Shown: piece by piece, positions 31,518-36,602 of the stretch
Position numbering within the stretch: position 1 is the first letter of the stretch
Layout: each line of letters starts with the position of its first letter
Source of the DNA: Candidatus Woesearchaeota archaeon
GTDB taxonomy: Archaea > Nanobdellota > Nanobdellia > Woesearchaeales > SKGA01
Assembly (NCBI GenBank): GCA_021734105.1
Contig: JAIPJP010000001.1
Coordinates: 1-36,602, forward strand
Length of the DNA: 36,602 nt
Reading direction: 5' to 3'
Notes under the pieces: generated by a model
What the model saw: only the letters and a program-made list of their open reading frames with translations
Database searches by the model: none
What the model was told of the DNA's origin: nothing
Made by a program: the position numbers and the translations under genes

Positions 31518-31674
31518 TTTGCGTAGCAAATGAGCTACACATCAGTGAATTGCTTTGCAATTTTAGCGTGTGGGTAGCCTCATTTTTACAGTCTGCTGTG
31601 AACTGTTTTCCAGCATTCTGTTTGGCTACACATCAGTGAATTGCTTTGCAATTTTAACGCATGGGTAGCCTCAT
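31507..31674. repeat. Tandem copies of the tRNA-Val 3' end with 50-base flanking repeats
   Basis: GGGTAGCCTCAT occurs at 31507-31518 (inside the tRNA), 31572-31583 and 31663-31674. The 50 bases ending each later copy (31534-31583 and 31625-31674) match at 47 of 50 positions, 91 bases apart. Each contains the AATTGC-TTT-GCAATT hairpin (31548-31562 and 31639-31653). At 31509-31538, GTAG/CTAC plus CTCATTTGC/GCAAATGAG form a hairpin overlapping the tRNA acceptor. The pattern is that of repeated tRNA-end duplication, as at integration sites. Confidence 0.75.
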
Positions 31675-31691
31675 GTTACTTCCTTTTCATG

Positions 31692-32180
31692 ATGTACTAC
31701 GATGATATTGCAGAAGGCTATGATGAGCTGCATAAAGAGGAGCAGTTAGCAAAATTGGCCTTGGTGAAGGACTTAGATATTATTGGCCCAGATGACAAAC
31801 TTTTAGATGTTGGTTGTGGCACTGGCTTCTCGCTTGACTATTTTGACGTGCAAAAAGCAACAGGTGTTGACCCTGCTCAAAAGCTTATTGCGCAATACAC
31901 TGGCAATCAAAAAATACTTTTAGGTAGTGCTGAAGCGCTTCCGTTCGATGATCATTCTTTTGATGTGGTAATAAGTATTACTGCTATTCAAAATTTTGAT
32001 AATGTGCGTAAAGGTCTTGCTGAAATGCTTCGTGTTGGTAAAGAGCGTTTCGTCCTCACTGCATTAAAAGCATCGCCAAAAATTGAGCAAATAGAAAAAG
32101 TAATTGATGAAATTTTTGCAAATTTCAATATTGAATCAATCGAGCAGGACAAAGATATTATTTTTTCTATAACTCTCTAA
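31692..32180 (+). CDS. Class I SAM-dependent methyltransferase
   Basis: 162 residues, UbiE/Methyltransf_11-like. Motif I LLDVGCGTGFSLDYF is at about 37-51, the motif II acid is in ATGVDPAQ, and EALPFDDHSFDVVISITAIQNF is the typical late strand. The protein is shorter than most and stops after helix/strand 7 (IIFSITL), so it could act on a small substrate. Starts at 31689 or 31692 are both ATG. No promoter or ribosome site of its own is seen; it lies 18 bases after the last tRNA-end repeat and may be read through from the tRNA-Val promoter. Confidence 0.85.
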   Translation: MYYDDIAEGYDELHKEEQLAKLALVKDLDIIGPDDKLLDVGCGTGFSLDYFDVQKATGVDPAQKLIAQYTGNQKILLGSAEALPFDDHSFDVVISITAIQNFDNVRKGLAEMLRVGKERFVLTALKASPKIEQIEKVIDEIFANFNIESIEQDKDIIFSITL

Positions 32181-32191
32181 TTATTCTCAAT

Positions 32192-32224
32192 ACTATTTTG
32201 TTCTTGAGAACGAAACTTATTAGT
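32192..32224. terminator. Bidirectional hairpin terminator between convergent genes
   Basis: GTTC-TTGA-GAAC (32200-32211), flanked by TTTT on the left and AAA on the right, lies between the methyltransferase and the ORF6N gene. ACTA/TAGT extend the symmetry. Confidence 0.45.
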
Positions 32225-33083
32225 TCAACTTAATTTTTTTTAACATATCTACAGCACCTGTTTCAAACTTAGAAAAAGCAAACCATTTTTTTCCCAAATC
32301 TTTTAGTGATGCACCGAAGTGATATATTTCTTTTGAATCGATAATTAAGAATCTGTCATGAGCATTATTAAATTCTTGTATTTGTATTGGTCCAAATTGT
32401 TCAGTAAATTTTTTAATATCTAATGCTAATTGGGCGGAGATTTTCTTAGTAAAAATATTAACGTTTACTTTTTCTTTTTTTTTAGAGATTAATGTTAAGA
32501 CACTTTCATCTATATAATTATCAATAAGAATAATTTCTTTTTTCGCATTCCTTATAATCTCGCTGACAAATACACATGCTTCAAAAACTTGACCATCATA
32601 AAATATGCCTTGTTTTTTCTCATGAGTTTTTAAAGCTTTAAAAATTGCATCAAATTTTTTATCATATTTTATTTGTTTTAATTCAATTGCATTTAATCTT
32701 TGAAATATTTGTGCATGTGTATATATGAAATTTCTCATAGTAACAAAAGCTCTCATAATTTGAATATTGATTTCTATGGCTTTTTCACTTGAGAGGATTG
32801 CTGATAAATTACTAACTCCTTGTTCTGTAAAAACATAAGGTTTAGCTCCTCCTAACTGTTTTTTTGAAGCTATCACAGATTGTGATACCAATGAATGTAT
32901 TTCATTTTCAGTTAAAATAAACATGAAATCTTCAGGGAATCGATTTATATTTCTTTTTACTGCTTGTTTTAATACTCTTGTTTCGATATTATAAAAATCT
33001 GCTAAATCTTTGTCAAGCATGACTTGAAGGCCTCTCATGGTGAAAATTTTATTTTTTATATCTGAAATAATTAGTTTATTCAT
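32220..33083 (-). CDS. ORF6N-domain protein with PLD-like C-terminus
   Basis: 287 residues. The N-terminal ORF6N/KilA-N-type DNA-binding domain (1-~115: IFTMRGLQVMLDKDLADFYNIETRVLKQAVKRNINRFPEDFMF, PYVFTEQGVSNLSAIL) is a family spread by phages and mobile islands. A helical linker follows. The C-terminal domain (about 165-287) resembles a single-HKD phospholipase-D-like unit: EIILIDNYIDESVL, then HDRFLIIDSKEIYHFGASLKDLG. The canonical HxK is HxR here, so activity is uncertain. AAGGAGT precedes the start. It lies beside tRNA-end repeats, which fits acquisition. Confidence 0.85.
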   Translation of the reverse strand: MNKLIISDIKNKIFTMRGLQVMLDKDLADFYNIETRVLKQAVKRNINRFPEDFMFILTENEIHSLVSQSVIASKKQLGGAKPYVFTEQGVSNLSAILSSEKAIEINIQIMRAFVTMRNFIYTHAQIFQRLNAIELKQIKYDKKFDAIFKALKTHEKKQGIFYDGQVFEACVFVSEIIRNAKKEIILIDNYIDESVLTLISKKKEKVNVNIFTKKISAQLALDIKKFTEQFGPIQIQEFNNAHDRFLIIDSKEIYHFGASLKDLGKKWFAFSKFETGAVDMLKKIKLN

Positions 33084-33168
33084 TTTTTTACTCCTTTTTT
33101 CGATCTTTAAAATACTAGTTGTTGGATTGCTGATGTAAGAATAAGGATATTTAAAATGATTTCTTGTT

Positions 33169-33182
33169 TTTTTCCGGAAAAA
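33169..33182. repeat. Perfect 14-bp palindrome
   Basis: TTTTTCCGGAAAAA is fully self-complementary and lies in the 177-base gap between the ORF6N gene and the next plus-strand gene. A regulator-binding site is possible. Confidence 0.4.
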
Positions 33183-33228
33183 TTACGGTTTGAAGCGTCT
33201 ATTTTTCTTAAATGTTCTAAACAATAAC

Positions 33229-33240
33229 CTTTTTATAATC
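33229..33240 (+). promoter_or_regulatory. TATA box for the 33.3-kb membrane-protein gene (leaderless)
   Basis: CTTTTTATAATC is centred about 26 bases before the ATG at 33261. Confidence 0.5.
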
Positions 33241-33260
33241 TGCTACGCAATATATGTTCT

Positions 33261-33833
33261 ATGAAGCTGAAACGATTCCTTCGCCACATCGCAATTTCTG
33301 TTAATCCAACAAAGTATCGACAGGTTGTTGAGAAAACGCTGAAACAATCATTTGGACTCTATTTTTTTGCATGGAGTTTATCTGTACTGTTATTATTGTT
33401 GGAGAGTTTTTTTGTCGTGCAGTATCTCACTGAGGAATTAGCAGCAATTACAGGATTAGAACTGTCTGCTGGTAGCGAGTCTCTTGGTTCGTTATTACCT
33501 TCTCTTATTTTAATTCCTGGTATGGTGTTGGCAACTGGTATTCTGGTGTTTGTTGTATCGCAACTTCTCGCGCTTTTTAGCGCGGTGATTATTAAGTCTT
33601 CAGTAAAAAAAGGGCTTTCGTTTCGTGATGCGTGGGTGTTGTGTTTGCATGCCATTCTTGTACCTATGTTTTTGTTTGTTGTTCTTGCGCCCAGTGGGCA
33701 ATTATTTTGGTTATTTATTGTTTTATTATTCTTCTACGCGCTTTTTGTAGCGATTGGCACATCGCTTGTTGCTGGAAGAACGTTAAAAAGCACTGCATCT
33801 CAAGGCGATGGTGATGAGAACGGAAACCTCTAA
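33261..33833 (+). CDS. Membrane protein, DUF1189/Yip1-like
   Basis: 190 residues with a basic N-terminus (MKLKRFLRHIAISVNPTKY) and four helices (about 32-55, 78-105, 122-142 and 145-168). The opening pattern and helix spacing resemble DUF1189 or Yip1-type proteins. The match is weak and no function can be assigned. It ends in a short Gly/Asp/Glu tail. A long non-coding leader region separates it from the subtilase. Confidence 0.65.
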   Translation: MKLKRFLRHIAISVNPTKYRQVVEKTLKQSFGLYFFAWSLSVLLLLLESFFVVQYLTEELAAITGLELSAGSESLGSLLPSLILIPGMVLATGILVFVVSQLLALFSAVIIKSSVKKGLSFRDAWVLCLHAILVPMFLFVVLAPSGQLFWLFIVLLFFYALFVAIGTSLVAGRTLKSTASQGDGDENGNL

Positions 33834-33890
33834 GGGAGTCTTTGTATTATGATTAATTATTTTAAGCAATTCATTGTGGCAAGACAAAAG

Positions 33891-33900
33891 ATTTATAAAT
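33891..33900 (+). promoter_or_regulatory. TATA box of the subtilase gene
   Basis: ATTTATAAAT lies about 170 bases before the ATG. Initiation at normal spacing gives a leader of ~145 bases, the longest inferred in the window. Confidence 0.55.
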
Positions 33901-33935
33901 CCTAATCGTTATTTTTCTATTGTTTTAAGGGGAAA

Positions 33936-34056
33936 CAACAGGGTTTTGATGAAACAGTAGTAGTTTGTGAGGTGTGGGAAGGTGTGCCTTCTTGAGAAAC
34001 TATATATTGCTAACCCATTCTAGCGTTAGCTCTTTGGTTTTGTGTGCCCTCTGTTG
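33936..34056 (+). promoter_or_regulatory. Structured 5' leader of the subtilase
   Basis: CAACAGGG (33936-33943) can pair with CCCTCTGTTG (34047-34056; two unpaired bases), enclosing two hairpins: GAAGG-TGTG-CCTTC (33978-33991) and GCTAAC/GTTAGC (34009-34014 / 34025-34030). The closing stem ends 12 bases before the ATG. No ribosome site is seen, only TTAATAATG. No known class recognised. Confidence 0.4.
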
Positions 34057-34068
34057 TATTAGTTAATA

Positions 34069-36602
34069 ATGAAACGTGACAAGAGGGTAGTTACTCGCTA
34101 TTCAACATTTTTGTTTTTTGCGCTAGTTATAGGTTTCATTATTGCATTAATTTTTGTTACTCCTTCTCTTACAGGTAATATTACTGCTAATCCCCTTGCT
34201 AATGCCGATCTTTATGAAACGCTTATTATTAACAAGAGTTATACTTCTCAACTTGAACCTTATGTTGTATCTTTTCCCCTTAATAATTCTCTTGATGCGC
34301 TGTTGGTTTCTGGTCAGCTTCGTGGTACTGGCGCTGTAGAGATTTTTCTTTTTAATGAAACTGATGAGTGGTTGGTGTATGCGTATACCTCGAATGGTGA
34401 AGCTTCTTCTTTAACAGGCATGGTTACTGGTTCAAATATGACTACTTCTTTGCTGGCGAATACGAGTAGTCAAAACAATTCTTCTATGGTTGTTTCCCTA
34501 AACGACGAGCCAGATAGTGTTTTTTCCGAGATTAAAAATGTGAGTAACGTTTCTACTACAGCGTCTGCTAATGATGCTCTTCATGATGGGTTGGTAAATG
34601 AAACAAATGTTGTTGATACGGATGAGTTTGTTGTTTTGCCTGTACGAGAAGATAATCATTCAACAGATAATCAAACACTTAATGATTCTCTTGCGAATAC
34701 TACTACGTCTCAAGAAGATTTTAACAAATCTGTTGATAAAGATAAAGATGTTGTTGATGAAAATGCTGACGCTGACCAAGAAGATAAAGAAGAAAATAAA
34801 GATAAAGATAAACATAATGATAAAGATACTGACGCTGACCAAGAAGATGTTGCTAGTAAACAAAATGAGAATTGGTTAGGCAGTAATTCTTCTGAGAATA
34901 AACAAGATGCTGTTTTTTCTATTGTTCCTTTTTCTTTAGAGTGTGAAGAGACGTGCGAGTTAGATGGTGTATATGCAAATCAATTACGAATGAAGGTTTC
35001 AGGTAATCTTGAATTATTCCTTAAAGAAGTTGCTGTTAGTACTCGTCAAGAGGCGGCGCAATTTCTTTTTATTCCTGATACGGTTATTTCTTTAAACGAT
35101 TCGTTTGTCCTTGATATATATGAGTATTTTCCATTTAATGAGAATATTATTTTTGACACGCCGTCTGTTGAGGGTTTGTCCTTATCTATTAAAGATAATC
35201 GTTACCTTGTTGTTTCCCCAGAAAAAACGGGTACGTTTTCTTTATTTATGTATGCAACAGACGGTGATGTGCTAAAGCGTTCTAATGAGTTTGCTATTGA
35301 AGTAGTTGTTGATGATGATGTGCAGATAGAAATTATTCAAGAACCAATAGTTACTCCTAACGTCTCTTTAGTTAACACGTCTCTTGCGATGACTTCTTTG
35401 GTTTTAGCTCAGGACATTGTTGCAGTTGCTAGAGCGGACATGTATAAACTTGATTCTGCTGTGCTTGATAGTTTACAAGAAAAGTCTTCTGTTCGTGTTC
35501 TTCTTAAAACGAATCAAGCAACATTCTTGCAAGTAGATGCAACAGCAAGTCCAAATAAAAAAGAATGGTATAATCCATTTGACGCGTCAGCAATTACTAA
35601 AAAAGATGTACAAGACATTGCTAAAGAGCTGAACACGTCCAAAAAAATTATTAATGATGCGCTGTATCTTAATATTGCATCTGGCGAGCCGATTGTTGTT
35701 AAACAAATTGTTACTCAAGATGTTGTTGCTATAGAATTGTCTGCTGCTGCTCTTGCTGACTTGCTTGCGAGTGATATGATTTTAGAAGTTAGTGAAGATA
35801 AACCGATGAATATTTTAACTACTGAAAGTTTGAACTTAACAAATATTTCTGTTGCTCATGATGATTATGGACTTTCTGGTAGTGGTGTTGCTATTTGTGT
35901 TCTTGATACTGGTGCAAATCCTTCTGTTCTTGGTCTTACTAATGGTTCTGATGTTTTTGGTTATAATTTTGTTGATGATACTGCTGATTATTCTGATGTT
36001 CATGGTCATGGTACGAAAGTCTTGTATCCTTTGGTGCAAACAGCTCCTGATGCGACTTATTTTGTTGGAAAGGTTATTAGTGATACTGGTGTTGGTTATT
36101 CTTCTGATGTTGCTGCTGGTTTACAGTGGTGTGCAGATAATAATGCAGATGTTATTTCTTTAAGCATTGGTGAAGGTAGTTATGAAGGTTTTTGTGTTGA
36201 TGATATTGTTGCTGATAAAGTGAATGAGTTGGTCGATGCTGGCATTGTGGTGGTTGCTGCAACAGGTAATGATGGAAGTACTACTGCGATTGCTAATCCT
36301 GCTTGTGCAGAACATGCTTTGCGTGTTGCTGCATCAACAAAGACTGATGAATTGTGGAGTAATAGTAATTATAATAATATTACTTTACTCCTCGCTCCGG
36401 GTGGTGGTATTCAAACACTTGATGAAATGGGGAGCGCAGTGTTTGCTTCAGGTACGTCAATGAGCGTTCCTTTTGTGAGTGGCTCTGTTGCTTTGTTAGT
36501 AGAAGATGATAGTTCTCTAACGCCCAACGCGACGAAGTGGAAACTCATTCATTCAGGAATGGTGATTAATACTTCAGCTAACGATTATTCTTTTGCAAGA
36601 AT
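34069..36602 (+). CDS. Membrane-anchored subtilisin-like serine protease, truncated by window edge
   Basis: At least 844 residues, open at the right edge. A basic N-terminus and one hydrophobic helix (about 12-32) form a signal anchor. An Asn/Ser/Thr-rich region with many N-x-S/T sites follows. Residues ~215-275 are a strongly acidic, Lys-containing linker with DADQED twice. A beta domain comes next, then a propeptide-like segment (about 470-600). The peptidase S8 domain holds the triad Asp613 (VLDTGAN), His647 (HGHGT) and Ser797 (SGTSMSVP) plus oxyanion Asn734 (ATGND). It is probably a secreted, surface-tethered protease of a compact archaeon. Confidence 0.9.
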   Translation, partial: MKRDKRVVTRYSTFLFFALVIGFIIALIFVTPSLTGNITANPLANADLYETLIINKSYTSQLEPYVVSFPLNNSLDALLVSGQLRGTGAVEIFLFNETDEWLVYAYTSNGEASSLTGMVTGSNMTTSLLANTSSQNNSSMVVSLNDEPDSVFSEIKNVSNVSTTASANDALHDGLVNETNVVDTDEFVVLPVREDNHSTDNQTLNDSLANTTTSQEDFNKSVDKDKDVVDENADADQEDKEENKDKDKHNDKDTDADQEDVASKQNENWLGSNSSENKQDAVFSIVPFSLECEETCELDGVYANQLRMKVSGNLELFLKEVAVSTRQEAAQFLFIPDTVISLNDSFVLDIYEYFPFNENIIFDTPSVEGLSLSIKDNRYLVVSPEKTGTFSLFMYATDGDVLKRSNEFAIEVVVDDDVQIEIIQEPIVTPNVSLVNTSLAMTSLVLAQDIVAVARADMYKLDSAVLDSLQEKSSVRVLLKTNQATFLQVDATASPNKKEWYNPFDASAITKKDVQDIAKELNTSKKIINDALYLNIASGEPIVVKQIVTQDVVAIELSAAALADLLASDMILEVSEDKPMNILTTESLNLTNISVAHDDYGLSGSGVAICVLDTGANPSVLGLTNGSDVFGYNFVDDTADYSDVHGHGTKVLYPLVQTAPDATYFVGKVISDTGVGYSSDVAAGLQWCADNNADVISLSIGEGSYEGFCVDDIVADKVNELVDAGIVVVAATGNDGSTTAIANPACAEHALRVAASTKTDELWSNSNYNNITLLLAPGGGIQTLDEMGSAVFASGTSMSVPFVSGSVALLVEDDSSLTPNATKWKLIHSGMVINTSANDYSFAR

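Noticed and set aside
31507-31674. CRISPR array
   Set aside because: Only two or three copies, unequal spacing (65 and 91), homologous spacers and a clear origin from the tRNA 3' end.
31681-33083. Integrated element with its own integrase beside tRNA-Val
   Set aside because: No integrase, recombinase or replication gene is visible in the window; only the repeats support past integration.
34598-34879. Leu/Lys/Ile-rich frame inside the subtilase acidic region
   Set aside because: It is a frame-shifted reading of the GAT/AAA-rich linker of the subtilase; repetitive composition and no start signals.
35852-36463. Hydrophobic alternative frames in the S8 domain
   Set aside because: They run in another frame over intact catalytic motifs of the subtilase and have no ribosome site.

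Overview
The window is AT-rich archaeal DNA. Clear markers are ribosomal proteins S19e, L39e and L31e, RNA polymerase subunit Rpo7, ABCE1, SecF/SecD in archaeal order, an archaeal FKBP, archaeal ValRS, a class III (pilin-type) signal peptide and a tRNA-Val without encoded CCA. The mix of a compact archaeal core, long Lys/Ala/Glu tails on ribosomal proteins and bacterial-looking accessory genes (exonuclease III, CheY-like receiver, ORF6N protein, toxin-antitoxin pairs) fits a DPANN archaeon such as a Woesearchaeota/Pacearchaeota relative. That placement is inference; there is no rRNA here to confirm it.

Layout. 1-1.5 kb: pilin-like protein and an orphan ParA. 1.7-4.8 kb (minus): FKBP and valyl-tRNA synthetase operon. 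5.1-7.1 kb: PIN nuclease, Rpo7 and an unrecognised protein. 7.5-9.6 kb: two paralogous P-loop ATPases and a CheY-like receiver in one tight operon, the best candidate for an undescribed system. 9.8-11.3 kb: a retropepsin-like protein overlapping a RimK-like ATP-grasp ligase. 11.4-12.7 kb: two convergent unknown genes. 12.9-14.4 kb (minus): S19e-L39e-L31e. 14.6-18.2 kb: exonuclease III, a RelE-like pair, YjbQ, a MazEF-like pair and an HTH/PLD-like protein. 18.2-18.9 kb: mostly non-coding, with a probable micro-ORF. 18.9-22.4 kb: thymidylate kinase, TrmI, a stand-alone Lrp/AsnC effector domain behind a structured leader, and three membrane proteins. 22.4-26.5 kb (minus): GlmS, ferredoxin, ABCE1. 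26.8-31.3 kb: a radical-SAM-like protein, SecF and SecD. 31.4-33.1 kb: tRNA-Val with tandem copies of its 3' end, a methyltransferase and an ORF6N protein (accessory island). 33.3-36.6 kb: a membrane protein and a subtilase that runs off the right edge.

Expression signals fall into two classes. Many operon-leading genes have a TATA-like box about 26-30 bases before the ATG, which predicts leaderless mRNAs (for example at 5110, 9849, 11374, 16784, 19559 and 33261). Internal or led genes carry GGTGAT/GGAGG ribosome sites (7502, 8454, 15869, 20407, 21931). Intergenic spaces hold many short perfect hairpins, often with 3-nt loops, and at least four larger composite RNA-like folds (5583-5621, 20311-20383, 28281-28447, 33936-34056). 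All structures were read by eye from complementarity; no folding energies or database searches were possible.
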